Of a DNA stretch of 64,000 nucleotides, positions 54,863 to 63,830 are shown piece by piece (within the stretch, counting starts at the first letter, position 1; each line of letters begins with the position of its first letter). The DNA comes from an uncultured Cohaesibacter sp. GTDB lineage: Bacteria; Pseudomonadota; Alphaproteobacteria; Rhizobiales; Cohaesibacteraceae. The notes under the pieces are model-generated. The model was not told where the DNA came from, did no database searches, and saw only the letters and a program-made list of their open reading frames with translations. The DNA lies in assembly GCF_963682185.1 (NCBI RefSeq), contig NZ_OY821667.1:3485501-3549500 (forward strand), read 5' to 3'. A program made the position numbers and the translations under genes.

Positions 54863-55666
54863 ATGCAGGAAAGTGATCATCTTTCATCTCTTGATGAGAC
54901 GGAAAATCAGCAAACCACGTTCGATCCGCTCGAACAGGATGGTTTGGGCTGGATGGTCGTGCATGACATCGGCAAGAGCTACAAGCGCCGTACGGTCGTC
55001 ACCTCGGCGTCGCTTGCTGTCAAACGCGGCGAAGCGGTTGGCCTTCTGGGGCCAAACGGTGCTGGCAAGACGACGATTTTCTATATGATCACCGGGCTTG
55101 TTCGCCCAGACAAGGGCTATATTTCCCTTGATGGCTACGACATCACGAAGCTGCCCATGTATCGCCGCGCCCGATTGGGTATCGGCTATCTTCCACAGGA
55201 AGCCTCGATTTTTCGCGGGTTGAATGTGGAAGAGAATATCATGGCCGTGCTCGAGCTGGTTGAGCCCAAGCGCAAGAAGCGCAAGGAACAGCTGGACGAG
55301 CTGCTGGAAGAATTCTCCATCACGCATCTGCGCAAATCCATGGCCATCGCGCTCTCAGGAGGGGAACGTCGTCGCCTCGAAATCGCCCGTGCCCTTGCGT
55401 CTCGCCCTTCTTTCATGCTGCTTGACGAACCCTTCGCCGGTGTCGATCCCATCGCGGTGGGAGATATTCAGCAACTGGTGCGCCATTTGACAGCGCGTGG
55501 AATTGGTGTTCTCATCACTGACCATAATGTGCGTGAAACGCTGAGTCTGATTGACCGGGCTTATATCATTCATTCTGGCAATGTGCTGACCAATGGCACG
55601 CCCGATGAAATCATCGCCGATCCTGATGTTCGGCGTCTGTATTTGGGTGAGAGCTTCTCCATGTAA
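54863..55666 (+). CDS. lptB: LPS export ABC transporter ATPase LptB
   Basis: LptB powers lipopolysaccharide extraction by LptFG. The 267-residue ATPase has Walker A GPNGAGKTTIFYMITGL, Q-loop YLPQEASIFRGLNVEENI (LptB signature), ABC motif LSGGERRRLEIARAL and Walker B FMLLDEPFAGVDPIAV. About 30 acidic residues precede the usual start. lptF and lptG are not in the window. A 185-base gap separates it from lptA. Confidence 0.97.
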   Translation: MQESDHLSSLDETENQQTTFDPLEQDGLGWMVVHDIGKSYKRRTVVTSASLAVKRGEAVGLLGPNGAGKTTIFYMITGLVRPDKGYISLDGYDITKLPMYRRARLGIGYLPQEASIFRGLNVEENIMAVLELVEPKRKKRKEQLDELLEEFSITHLRKSMAIALSGGERRRLEIARALASRPSFMLLDEPFAGVDPIAVGDIQQLVRHLTARGIGVLITDHNVRETLSLIDRAYIIHSGNVLTNGTPDEIIADPDVRRLYLGESFSM

Positions 55667-56135
55667 GCCACATTGGGCTGATGAGAAGACGGGAAAACAA
55701 TCCGCAAAAAGGCGGGGCCGTGAATTGAGGCTTGAAGTTTTAAAAAATTGCCCAATAATTGTTCAATGGCCATGCGCAAGGCAATAGGGACATTGGCTTT
55801 GAACGTCCCAAGCACAATAATCAGAGGATAAGCTTTTGATAAAATTAGATATTCTATCAATAAGCAGATTTGAATTGTGCAAAAGGGTGTAATCCTGCTA
55901 TATTTTACAAGCAAGATTTGTACCAACTCACAATATGTGTGTTGTTAATTGGTACTATGCGTAAGGCGTTTGATGGCACGCGACCCGCGTCGACACCGCG
56001 TGGTTCAGTGTTTCAGGATGAAAAGAGCGTGCCACAGGCAGGCCGCCGGACATCCTGACAGACTTGAAGTAACAGGGATGAGACCTGCCGTAGCAATCAC
56101 GGTTAGGTGGGGCACAGGTAAGGACAGACGATTAC
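55667..56135. other. Intergenic region between lptB and rpoN
   Basis: About 470 bases with an AT-rich centre (55740-55960). No frame here resembles a gene and no strong terminator or RNA is seen. It should contain the rpoN promoter and leader. Confidence 0.5.
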
Positions 56136-57737
56136 ATGGCTTTGACACCCAGACTGGATATGCGCCAAAGCCAATCGCTGGTGATGACGCCGCAACTGAT
56201 GCAGGCGATCCAGCTGTTGCAGATGTCCAATCTTGACCTCGTTGCATATGTACAGCAAGAACTTGAGAGCAACCCGCTGCTGGAATCTGTCTCGGATGAT
56301 TATTCCGGCGACTCAGGCTCTTCGGATAACAACGGAGAGGGCGCGCGCGAAGCGCAAGGGGCTGATCAGTCCAATAGTACCAATGCGGAAGGCTCTGACG
56401 GACCCAACAGCGAAGGGACTGGCGACTCTGCTTCCGATCCGGACCTGTCCGATCAATTTTCTGGAGAGAGCCCGGAGCAGATGGATGCCATATCCAATGA
56501 TCTGGACGCCCGCCTTGATAATGTTTTTCCCGATGATAGTGGCCCACAAGAGCAAGCAGGCCCAAGCCTGAATGATCCATGGATGTCAGCGCCCATGCGT
56601 GATGGCGGCGGCAACCCCGATTACGACCTTGAAACCGTGCTGGCTGGCGAAATTTCTCTTGCCGATCATCTCGAACAACAGCTGATGACAGCCATTGCAG
56701 ATGAACGCAAGCGGATCATTGGTCAGTTTCTTATCAATGAACTGGACGAATTCGGTTATCTGCAAACCGATCTGGCCATGGTCGCCAATCGCCTCGGTGT
56801 GGATGAAGCGGAAGTAGCCAGTGTTCTCGATATTTTGCAATCCTTCGAACCATCCGGCGTGTTTGCCCGTTCCCTATCCGAATGCCTGGCGATCCAGCTC
56901 AAGGATCTCAATCGCTATGATCCGGCCATTGCGGTGCTTCTGGATAATCTGGAGCTGCTTGCCAAACGGGATTTTGTCGCTTTGCGCAAACTGTGCGCCG
57001 TGGATGACGAAGACCTCACCGATATGATCTCCGAGATCAAGGCGCTCAATCCGCGCCCCGGTAGCGCTTTCGGTCATCTGACCGTGCAGCCGGTCGTGCC
57101 CGATGTGTTCGTGCGGCAGGCATCTGATGGTGGCTGGCGGCTTGAGCTAAACAGCGAAACCCTGCCCCGAGTGCTGGTCAATCGTAGTTATTATGCACAA
57201 ATCAACGAGACGGCCGCAGGCAAAAAGGAGAAAGAATTTCTCATTGATTGCCTGCAAAGCGCCAACTGGCTGGTCAAGAGCCTCGACCAGCGCGCGCAGA
57301 CCATTCTCAAGGTGGCAACGGAAATCGTAAAGCAGCAGGACGCCTTCTTTGCCTATGGCGTAACGCATTTGAAGCCGCTCAATCTGCGCACCATCGCCGA
57401 TGCCATCCAGATGCATGAAAGCACGGTCAGCCGTGTCACCTCGAACAAATATATCGCTACCAATCGTGGCACCTTCGAGATGAAATATTTCTTCACCTCA
57501 GCCATTTCGGCAACGTCGGGTGGTGATAGTCACTCTGCAGAAGCGGTCAAGCATCGCATCAGGCAAGCGATTGATGAGGAGGCCGCCGATAGCATCCTGT
57601 CTGATGATGCCTTGGTGAAGTTGCTGCGCCAATCCGGCATCGATATCGCTCGTCGTACTGTAGCGAAATATCGTGAAGCCATGCACATCCCGTCTTCGGT
57701 GCAGCGACGGCGTGAGAAGAAAGCCGCACGAGGTTAG
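56136..57737 (+). CDS. rpoN: RNA polymerase sigma-54 factor
   Basis: RpoN directs polymerase to -24/-12 promoters with enhancer-binding ATPases. The 533-residue protein has the glutamine-rich activator-interacting region I (MRQSQSLVMTPQLMQAIQLLQ), an acidic region II (about 60-140), the core-binding region III and a C-terminal DNA-binding part with the HTH (LRTIADAIQMHESTVSRVTS) and an RpoN box (ARRTVAKYRE). AGGACAG precedes the ATG. It is followed by hpf and ptsN, its standard neighbours. Confidence 0.97.
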   Translation: MALTPRLDMRQSQSLVMTPQLMQAIQLLQMSNLDLVAYVQQELESNPLLESVSDDYSGDSGSSDNNGEGAREAQGADQSNSTNAEGSDGPNSEGTGDSASDPDLSDQFSGESPEQMDAISNDLDARLDNVFPDDSGPQEQAGPSLNDPWMSAPMRDGGGNPDYDLETVLAGEISLADHLEQQLMTAIADERKRIIGQFLINELDEFGYLQTDLAMVANRLGVDEAEVASVLDILQSFEPSGVFARSLSECLAIQLKDLNRYDPAIAVLLDNLELLAKRDFVALRKLCAVDDEDLTDMISEIKALNPRPGSAFGHLTVQPVVPDVFVRQASDGGWRLELNSETLPRVLVNRSYYAQINETAAGKKEKEFLIDCLQSANWLVKSLDQRAQTILKVATEIVKQQDAFFAYGVTHLKPLNLRTIADAIQMHESTVSRVTSNKYIATNRGTFEMKYFFTSAISATSGGDSHSAEAVKHRIRQAIDEEAADSILSDDALVKLLRQSGIDIARRTVAKYREAMHIPSSVQRRREKKAARG

Positions 57738-58411
57738 GCGCGCTACAGGTCATTAGACACGGCGTCAGCATGTCCGGAGGTGCGATTCCATCAAGTCATT
57801 GGCTTCCTGGCGAGATGGCGCAAATGGTGCCAGTTTTGGCAATATGCCTATAAATTAGCGGGTATAACCTTCCTGATAAAAAGATGCTCGCCTCGATTTG
57901 CCCGTCAGATCATCTCTCGAAATGGTGATTGAACAAGTCTTGGGCAGAGGGGAAGATGCCGCGCATCTGAAGATGTCCTGAAATATCAGATTTGTAATAA
58001 TATATCAATTTAAGTTTGATTTAAGAAATTTTGCGAAATGCATGAGTTGGTAGATGTTTGTTAATTTCACTTTCTCAAGGTCAGTGGATAAATACGTAAA
58101 GATGCGTGTTTAATTGCCAAGATTGTCAAGTCTGCTGGTCAAACCCTATTTATTTTGGCAGACTAAAAGCATGCATGAGAGACTTTTCCATAACATTGAC
58201 ATTTGCGAACTTACCGCCTATTTGTGCGCGGCCCGTACAAATGTCAATGCGGTCCGTGGTTTGTTTCCATGCGTATGGCCGACCGGGCTTTCGATATGTT
58301 GATGACGCCCGCAAATTCCGGCCAAACCTTCAGGCCACATTTGCGAACGTCGTTAAGAGAGAAAGACTAATAGTCGGTCATTCTATAGGCCCATAATTGA
58401 TAGGGGGTTCC
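57738..58411. other. Long intergenic region and leader upstream of hpf
   Basis: About 670 bases without a credible gene. It contains an inverted repeat CATTGACATTTG (58194-58205) with CAAATGTCAATG (58238-58249) that would form a hairpin in the hpf leader, and a 12-base direct repeat ACATTTGCGAAC at 58199 and 58338. A short frame across 58106-58396 has no ribosome site or homology. The region should carry the hpf promoter. Confidence 0.55.
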
Positions 58412-58990
58412 ATGACGCTTCGAGTATCAGGCAAACAAGTTGATGTTGGCGATTCACTTCGCGCCTATGCAGAGGATCGGGTTGCTGAGGCAGTCGAGAA
58501 ATATTTCGACGGTGGCTTTGGTGGCCAGATGACTTTGGAAAAGGAAGGCATCGGCTTCAAGAGTGATCTTGTGATTCATCTCGATACCGGGATGGTGATG
58601 CAGGCAAGCGGTTCGGACGTTGACGCTCAAAAGAGCTTCGACAATGCTGTCGAACATATCGACAAGCGACTGCGCCGTTATAAAAGACGTCTGAAAAGCC
58701 ATCGCAATGATCATCACGAGAGCCCTGAGGGAATCGAGGTCGCTTACGGTGTGCTGCAGAATCCTGCGGCTCAGGATGAAGTGCCCGATGATTTCACGCC
58801 GGTTGTTATCGCTGAAAGCACCAGCAAACCCATCCGTACCATGACGGTTGGTGACGCTGTTGTCGCTCTCGATTTCACCGGGGATCCCGTTGTAGTCTTT
58901 CGAAATGCTGGCGATGATGCTATCAATGTGGTGTATAAACGCACCGATGGCCACATCGGATGGGTGAGCCCGTCCCTTGCTGAGAAGTAA
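58412..58990 (+). CDS. hpf: Long-form ribosome hibernation promoting factor
   Basis: Long HPF dimerises 70S ribosomes into inactive 100S particles in stationary phase. The 192-residue protein has an N-terminal S30AE domain (MTLRVSGKQVDVGDSLRAYA, about 1-105, basic RLRRYKRRLKSHR) and a C-terminal dimerisation domain (PIRTMTVGDAVVALDFTGDP, VVYKRTDGHIGWV). AGGGGG five bases before ATG 58412 decides the start. It lies between rpoN and ptsN as usual. Confidence 0.96.
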   Translation: MTLRVSGKQVDVGDSLRAYAEDRVAEAVEKYFDGGFGGQMTLEKEGIGFKSDLVIHLDTGMVMQASGSDVDAQKSFDNAVEHIDKRLRRYKRRLKSHRNDHHESPEGIEVAYGVLQNPAAQDEVPDDFTPVVIAESTSKPIRTMTVGDAVVALDFTGDPVVVFRNAGDDAINVVYKRTDGHIGWVSPSLAEK

Positions 58991-59139
58991 GCGCATAGGA
59001 ATGTCTTAACGGCAGATGGTCTATGCACCATCAAAACAAGACATAGAGGCGCGCCCCGCCCGATTGGATAATCTGGTTGATTGGGGTGCGCTTTAGCCAA
59101 CTTGGCTCCAAGCCGTTGGTGTTCGCTCAAGATCAAATG

Positions 59140-59165
59140 GCCTTCAGGTCCGACCACCTGAAGGC
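59140..59165 (+). other. Hairpin between hpf and ptsN
   Basis: GCCTTCAGGT / ACCTGAAGGC, a perfect 10-bp stem with a 6-base loop, followed by TTTGATCATTTC. The T tail is poor, so it may be a partial terminator or a processing site between hpf and ptsN. Confidence 0.5.
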
Positions 59166-59241
59166 TTTGATCATTTCAAGAAACCGGGGTATCCTGTTTT
59201 CATCGGACCTGAAAGCACGATACCTGACACATGAGAGTTTC

Positions 59242-59706
59242 ATGGAACTGAACGATCTACTCGCTCCTGAAGCGATCGTACCTCTGCTTAAGGCAAGCAG
59301 CAAAAAGCAGGTAATTCAGGAGTTGTCGGAGCGCGCAGCAAAGCTGACCGGATTACCGCAACGTCAGATTTTTGAAAAACTTCTCCAGCGTGAGAGGCTC
59401 GGCTCGACCGGCGTTGGGCAGGGCGTGGCGATTCCTCACGGTAAATTGCCTGAGCTGGAAAAGATTTATGGCATCTTCGCCCTGCTGGACAAGCCGGTGA
59501 ATTTTGACGCCATGGATGATCAGCCCGTTGATATCGTCTTCCTGCTTCTGGCTCCTGAAGGGGCTGGAGCGGATCACCTCAAGGCCTTGGCGCGTATTGC
59601 GCGCGTACTGCGCAATGAAGACACGCTCAATAAATTGCGTGCGGCAACCGATGGAGACGCCATCAGGGCGGTTCTATGCCATCTGCCGGAATCGGATGCT
59701 GCCTGA
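59242..59706 (+). CDS. ptsN: Nitrogen-PTS EIIA protein (PtsN)
   Basis: PtsN is the terminal phospho-acceptor of the nitrogen phosphotransferase system, linked to potassium, nitrogen and stringent-response control. The 154-residue protein has the usual length; the phospho-histidine is H66 in GQGVAIPHGKL, followed by PVNFDAMDDQPVDIVFLLLAP. ATG 59242 (GAGAG upstream) gives the family start; upstream in-frame codons are not conserved. Confidence 0.96.
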   Translation: MELNDLLAPEAIVPLLKASSKKQVIQELSERAAKLTGLPQRQIFEKLLQRERLGSTGVGQGVAIPHGKLPELEKIYGIFALLDKPVNFDAMDDQPVDIVFLLLAPEGAGADHLKALARIARVLRNEDTLNKLRAATDGDAIRAVLCHLPESDAA

Positions 59707-59871
59707 TGCAGGTTGGCGCGTAGCGCTGACACCGACAAATCTGTCCATCTTTTGAGTTTTCTGTCACCCTGTTATTGGATTGTCAAAATTGGCAAGCAAT
59801 AAAGCTGAGCTCTGGCTCTTATTTCCCTTTGCCAATGGTTGCCAAGGGGGAAGAGAGCTGAAAGGCCGGGT

Positions 59872-61248
59872 ATGGAAGAGGCAAAGCATGAGACGGCGCT
59901 GCAAACTGGCGTTGATAGCGTAGATAGGGCAGACACGCCCACGCTGGGGGAGGCATCAGCCGTCTGGTGGCGCATTGGACTTCTCTCTTTTGGAGGGCCT
60001 GCCGCCCAGATTGCCCTCATGCATCGCCTGATCGTCGATGAAAAGAGCTGGCTCTCGGAGCGCCAATTCCTCAATGCCCTGTCTTTTTGTATGATGTTGC
60101 CCGGCCCGGAGGCCATGCAATTGGCGACCTATGCGGGATGGCGCCTGCATGGGGTGCTTGGGGGCCTCATTGCCGGCCTTGCTTTTGTGCTTCCCGGTGC
60201 GTTGGTCGTGCTGTTGTTGGCAGGTGCTTATGCACTGTTTGGTCAAGCCCCCTTGGCTGCCTCCCTGTTCATGGGCATCAAGGCAGCGGTGCTGATCATC
60301 GTGCTGGAGGCCTTGTTGCGGGTCAGCAAAAAGGCGCTGGACGGGATGGCGCATTGGCTGATCGCAGCCTTGTCCTTTATTGGTATCTTCTTTTTCCAAG
60401 CACCGTTCCCGCTGATCATCCTTGCTGCCGGCCTCTATGGCGTCTGGCATGGGACGCGATTGGGGGCTGAGAAAAAGACGGGGGAAAGCGATCGTCCCGC
60501 CGCTTATTCTCCTGAAGTTCAAATTGGAAGTGGCCAGAGAGTTTCCTATTTAGCCACCCTGCGGACCATTCTCATCTGGCTCTGCATCTGGCTCTTGCCG
60601 CTGATGTTGCTCGTCTGGTTCGTGCCCGTGACAATTTTGGGCACAATCGGGCTGTTTTTCTCAAAGCTGGCAACGGTTACGTTTGGTGGTGCCTATGCGG
60701 TGCTCGCCTATATGGCGCAGGATGCCGTCAGTCATTATGGCTGGCTGAGCACCACAGAAATGCTCGATGGATTGGGGTTGGCTGAGACCACGCCGGGACC
60801 GCTCATTCTGGTCACGGAATTTGTCGGCTTTCTCGCAGCCGCGCGATCAACAGGCGAGCTTAGTTTATGGCTCGGGCTCGCCGGAGCCGGTGTTACCTTG
60901 TGGGCGACCTTTGCTCCGTGCTTTTTATGGGTATTTGCGGGCGCTCCCTATATCGAATGGATCAGCGAACGCCCTCGCTTGAGAGAAGCCTTGCGTGCGA
61001 TCACTGCCGCAGTGGTGGGCGTCATTCTCAATCTTTCGGTCTGGTTCGGGCTTCATGTGCTGTTTGAAAGCGTTGCGAAAGTAAAATTCGGTTGGCTTGT
61101 GATCTATCAGCCCGAATGGACCAGTTTTAATCCGGTTCTGTTTATCTTGGCGCTTCTGGCTGGATATCTTCTGCATCTGCGCAAATGGTCGATCATGCCC
61201 TGTCTTGGAGTGACCGGCGGGCTGGGATGTCTCTGGGGACTGTTGTAG
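59872..61248 (+). CDS. chrA: Chromate transporter ChrA
   Basis: ChrA exports chromate from the cytoplasm. The 458-residue bidomain protein has two CHR halves, each starting with the signature (RIGLLSFGGPAAQIALMHR near residue 35; FFSKLATVTFGGAYAVLAYM in the second) and PGP motifs (MMLPGPEAMQLATYAGW; TTPGPLILVTEFVGF). About 10-12 membrane segments. The start is ATG 59872 with AAAGG upstream. It stands alone, convergent with the DUF1150/Hsp20 pair. Confidence 0.95.
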   Translation: MEEAKHETALQTGVDSVDRADTPTLGEASAVWWRIGLLSFGGPAAQIALMHRLIVDEKSWLSERQFLNALSFCMMLPGPEAMQLATYAGWRLHGVLGGLIAGLAFVLPGALVVLLLAGAYALFGQAPLAASLFMGIKAAVLIIVLEALLRVSKKALDGMAHWLIAALSFIGIFFFQAPFPLIILAAGLYGVWHGTRLGAEKKTGESDRPAAYSPEVQIGSGQRVSYLATLRTILIWLCIWLLPLMLLVWFVPVTILGTIGLFFSKLATVTFGGAYAVLAYMAQDAVSHYGWLSTTEMLDGLGLAETTPGPLILVTEFVGFLAAARSTGELSLWLGLAGAGVTLWATFAPCFLWVFAGAPYIEWISERPRLREALRAITAAVVGVILNLSVWFGLHVLFESVAKVKFGWLVIYQPEWTSFNPVLFILALLAGYLLHLRKWSIMPCLGVTGGLGCLWGLL

Positions 61249-61254
61249 CGAAAT

Positions 61255-61278
61255 GAAAAAGGCCCCAAAAAGGGGCCT
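61255..61278 (-). terminator. Rho-independent terminator of the hsp20-DUF1150 unit
   Basis: AGGCCCC / GGGGCCT stem with a 5-base loop, followed on the minus strand by TTTTTC. It lies about 65 bases beyond the DUF1150 stop. Confidence 0.8.
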
Positions 61279-61287
61279 GAAAACGGT

Positions 61288-61312
61288 GCGGTCTGAAAAC
61301 ACTTCAGACCGC
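61288..61312 (+). terminator. Hairpin downstream of chrA, possible terminator
   Basis: GCGGTCTGAA / TTCAGACCGC, a perfect 10-bp stem with AACAC loop, 40 bases past the chrA stop, followed by TATTGTTTA. The T tail is modest. Confidence 0.55.
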
Positions 61313-61341
61313 TATTGTTTACGTTTGCCGGTAGAGACCGC

Positions 61342-61602
61342 TCAGTGCAGGCTCACCGTTTCAATATCATGGCGCATGGCGCTCAGCTTGACTGCGGATT
61401 CAGACCCGGCCAGGGCAATGGGCTGCCCCTGAACGTCAAGCAGAGCCCAAAGCTGCTGATTTTGCGGAATCTCTGGAGCTTCCGGGAACATGTCCATGAC
61501 TTCTTCCATGCTCACCTGACGTACATAGGCCATACGACGTTCCAGCATGATGGATTCCAGACCATCGTCCAGCTCGTCTTCGAACATTTCTTCCTCATTC
61601 AT
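61342..61602 (-). CDS. DUF1150 family protein
   Basis: The 86-residue acidic protein starts at ATG 61602 (AAGG upstream; alternatives at 61617 and 61680 add unconserved residues). It contains MLERRMAYVRQVSMEEVMDM and LWALLDVQGQPIALAGSESA, the DUF1150 core. The family is almost restricted to alphaproteobacteria and is usually encoded directly after a small heat-shock protein gene, as here (82 bases). The function is unknown; a link to protein quality control is suggested by context. Confidence 0.88.
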   Translation of the reverse strand: MNEEEMFEDELDDGLESIMLERRMAYVRQVSMEEVMDMFPEAPEIPQNQQLWALLDVQGQPIALAGSESAVKLSAMRHDIETVSLH

Positions 61603-61684
61603 GGCATCTGCCTTCATGTTGGGCCAAAAGGTGTCCTTGATTGGGAGGATAGGACAGCACTTCAGGCTGGGGTGGAACACATGC

Positions 61685-62137
61685 TTATTCTTTTACGTCA
61701 ATTGCAATCTTGCGGACGACTTTCTCAGGTTCCGGCCGAGCCAGATCGATGGACAACAGGCCATCTTTCAGTTCGGCGCCAAGAATTTCTATGCCTTCAG
61801 CCAGTACGAAAGAGCGCTGGAACTGTCTGGCAGCGATACCACGGTGAAGATACTGGCGGCTCTGATCATCCACCTGACGACCGCGAATGACAAGCTGGCT
61901 TTCTTCCAATGTCACATCAAGCTGATCGCGGGTGAAACCGGCCACGGCTAGGGTAATGCGCAAGACATCGCCACTACCGCCATTTCCCTCGAGCAGTTTG
62001 CTCTCGGTGGGGTCCAGTCTTTCAATATTATACGGAGGGTAGCCCTCATTGGCACCTTTGGCGACGCGGTCAAGCACACGCTCGACTTCATCAAAGCCAA
62101 GGAGAAAAGGGCTGGAAAAAGCAGACATTCGAGACAT
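61685..62137 (-). CDS. Hsp20-family small heat-shock protein
   Basis: The 150-residue holdase has an N-terminal FLLGFDEVERVLDRVAKGAN stretch typical of rhizobial class A IbpA/HspA proteins, an alpha-crystallin domain (VLRITLAVAGFTRDQLDVTL, QYLHRGIAARQFQRSFVLAE, AELKDGLLSIDLARPEPE) and a C-terminal tail. The start ATG 62137 is directly preceded by a ROSE-like hairpin that includes the AAGGA ribosome site, so synthesis is probably controlled by an RNA thermometer. DUF1150 follows. Confidence 0.95.
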   Translation of the reverse strand: MSRMSAFSSPFLLGFDEVERVLDRVAKGANEGYPPYNIERLDPTESKLLEGNGGSGDVLRITLAVAGFTRDQLDVTLEESQLVIRGRQVDDQSRQYLHRGIAARQFQRSFVLAEGIEILGAELKDGLLSIDLARPEPEKVVRKIAIDVKE

Positions 62138-62163
62138 TAGGCGGTCCTTCTTTTAAGCGACGC
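62138..62163 (-). promoter_or_regulatory. ROSE-like RNA thermometer hairpin
   Basis: In the hsp20 mRNA, GCG and CGC close a hairpin whose inner strands are UCGCU and AGGA(C): U-A, C-G, then a G-G opposition, then mismatches, with a 7-base UAAAAGA loop. The AAGGA ribosome site is the 3' strand. A U-U/C-GCU block opposite AGGA with a G-G pair is the signature of ROSE elements in rhizobial small heat-shock genes. A further weak hairpin (CCGAT/ATTGG) lies upstream. Confidence 0.72.
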
Positions 62164-62558
62164 GCTAGATAACTCCCTTTCCAATCGGAAAAATCGGAGC
62201 TGCATGACAGAGTTTCCACCGAGATCTCTCTGGAACAAAAACTCCAAGTGAAAAATGAACCGCCGATCCTCTCCTCAAAAAGATAGCTCGGTCAGATCAT
62301 GAAAAGGGTCGGCCTAAGCCACATCCCTTGTGCCAGACCTCATCATCAAGCATCTGGCATAGGTTCAATATGGGGGTATTTGCAGCCCGCTTCAAGTTTA
62401 AACATGATCTTGAGAGCGGTGGTTTTTTGCGCGGCGTGGCGTGGTGCCTGTCTTTCTTGGCGAAAGGGACGAATAAGTATCTGGTGCCTAGGGATAATCG
62501 CCAGACCGGTCAACCTTGGCAAGATGGTATTAGCCATGTGAGAAACCGGCTGAGGACA
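62164..62558. other. Intergenic region between hsp20 and gcrA
   Basis: About 400 bases. The left end is the hsp20 leader and promoter. A short frame on the plus strand (from 62299) has no ribosome site or resemblance. No RNA gene is evident. Confidence 0.5.
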
Positions 62559-62590
62559 CAAAAAAACCGTTCGGATTGCTCCGAACGGTT
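62559..62590 (-). terminator. Rho-independent terminator of gcrA
   Basis: AACCGTTCGGA / TCCGAACGGTT, a perfect 11-bp stem around a 4-base loop, followed on the minus strand by TTTTTTTG. It lies just past the gcrA stop. Confidence 0.92.
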
Positions 62591-62617
62591 CAATGAATTG
62601 AAACAGGAAGTCAGCTT

Positions 62618-63142
62618 TTAGCTTGCCCTTTTTGAGCGCCGACGATCTGCCCCCGTATTGTAAGCAATCTCGGAGTGATACTTGCAATAGGGAGACCCTG
62701 ACTCGGATTTGTGACCACAGAAGTGGAAATCAGCGTCACCTGGGTCGCCAATTGGCCATTTGCAGGTATTTTCCGTCAGAGTAAGGATCGATGCGCGCTT
62801 GGAAATAGGCACAACGACCGGATCCACCTCCGGATTTTTGACCGCTTTTGGTTGAGGAGCCGACTGTGGCTGGGTTTCAACCTTGAGAGCCGCCGCTCCT
62901 ACGCTTGGCGCAGCGTTTGACGCACTGCTTGTCCGAGCGGGACGACTGGTCTGGTTGCGAGGGCGCCGCGGGCGAGGTGCTGTTGTCGTCGTTTTGGCGC
63001 GACCGGAAAGACCCAGTCTGTGCACCTTGCCGATAACAGCATTGCGAGTGACACCGCCAAGTTCAGACGCCACTTGGCTGGCGCTCAGGCCTTCGGCCCA
63101 GAGTTTTTTTAGTAGTTCAACACGTTCGTCAGTCCAAGACAT
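62618..63142 (-). CDS. gcrA: Cell-cycle regulator GcrA
   Basis: GcrA works with sigma-70 at methylated GANTC sites to switch on S-phase genes, including ctrA in Caulobacter. The 174-residue protein has the conserved DNA-binding start (MSWTDERVELLKKLWAEGLS, VTRNAVIGKVHRLGLSGRAK), a Pro/Ala/Thr-rich linker (about 50-115) and the conserved C-terminal polymerase-binding part (CKWPIGDPGDADFHFCGHKS, PYCKYHSEIAY). Upstream lie a perfect DnaA box, a near DnaA box and a CtrA-like site. Confidence 0.96.
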   Translation of the reverse strand: MSWTDERVELLKKLWAEGLSASQVASELGGVTRNAVIGKVHRLGLSGRAKTTTTAPRPRRPRNQTSRPARTSSASNAAPSVGAAALKVETQPQSAPQPKAVKNPEVDPVVVPISKRASILTLTENTCKWPIGDPGDADFHFCGHKSESGSPYCKYHSEIAYNTGADRRRSKRAS

Positions 63143-63265
63143 ATAAAAAGCCTCCGTCTAGACTGTTAAAGAAGGCAAACCGAAAACCGCATCTGGTCAT
63201 GAGAGCACAACCAAAGGTTTGTCCTTCGTAAGTGGATTTGATTTTTGCCGCACGATAGTTATTCG

Positions 63266-63280
63266 TTAATAAATCGTAAA
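63266..63280. promoter_or_regulatory. CtrA-like half-perfect box upstream of gcrA
   Basis: TTAA-TAAATCG-TAAA matches the CtrA TTAA-N7-TTAA consensus at seven of eight positions, about 125 bases upstream of the gcrA start. A GANTC site (GAATC) is at 63348-63352. CtrA represses gcrA in Caulobacter. Pattern match only. Confidence 0.4.
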
Positions 63281-63392
63281 CTACTATACGGGTGGAACCT
63301 GCCGCAACTGGATGCAGGCCCAATTTAACCCTTTTCCCCAACTAATCGAATCAACAATTGTCCAAAAATCGCTTGACAACGGTTTTTTGAAT

Positions 63393-63427
63393 TTATCCTC
63401 ATCCATTTGTTGATTGCCTGTGGATAA
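63393..63427. promoter_or_regulatory. Two DnaA-box-like sites upstream of gcrA
   Basis: TTATCCTCA at 63393-63401 (one mismatch) and TGTGGATAA at 63419-63427 (perfect TTATCCACA on the minus strand) lie 17 bases apart in opposite orientation, about 250-285 bases upstream of the gcrA start. DnaA activates gcrA in Caulobacter, so these are credible control sites. There is no other sign of a replication origin here. Confidence 0.5.
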
Positions 63428-63830
63428 GGTGTGTTTAAGTGTTGAATATCCCTGTTGGTTTTTCCCACTCAAGACAGTTGCCTAAATCTGCGGCGGTTTG
63501 ATGGGGTGTGGCGCTTTTATTGGCGTTTGCCGCCTAAGGGTTGTACAAAATCGATTAGGTTGCAGTGTGAAACACTTTATTCTCATACGATGGTCTCAGA
63601 TTGGGTAGTCGTGTCCAAATAGGGCGCGGGCGCTTAATGAGTCAACCGACTGTGAGGACCTGTCCAGAGAAGGCTGCGAAAATGGTTTCACAAAAGCAAA
63701 CGAGCCTCACTTGTGGTGCGCCTCTATAAAATTTTGTGGATTTATTCCTAAACAGCATAAAATGTTGCGATTAGAGTGAAGTCTTTGATTGACAAGAGGG
63801 GAACATTCTTGCAATAGAAGGACCTTCAAC

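Noticed and set aside
63393-63427. Chromosomal replication origin
   Set aside because: Only two DnaA-like boxes and no hemE, dnaA or parAB neighbours; better explained as gcrA control sites.
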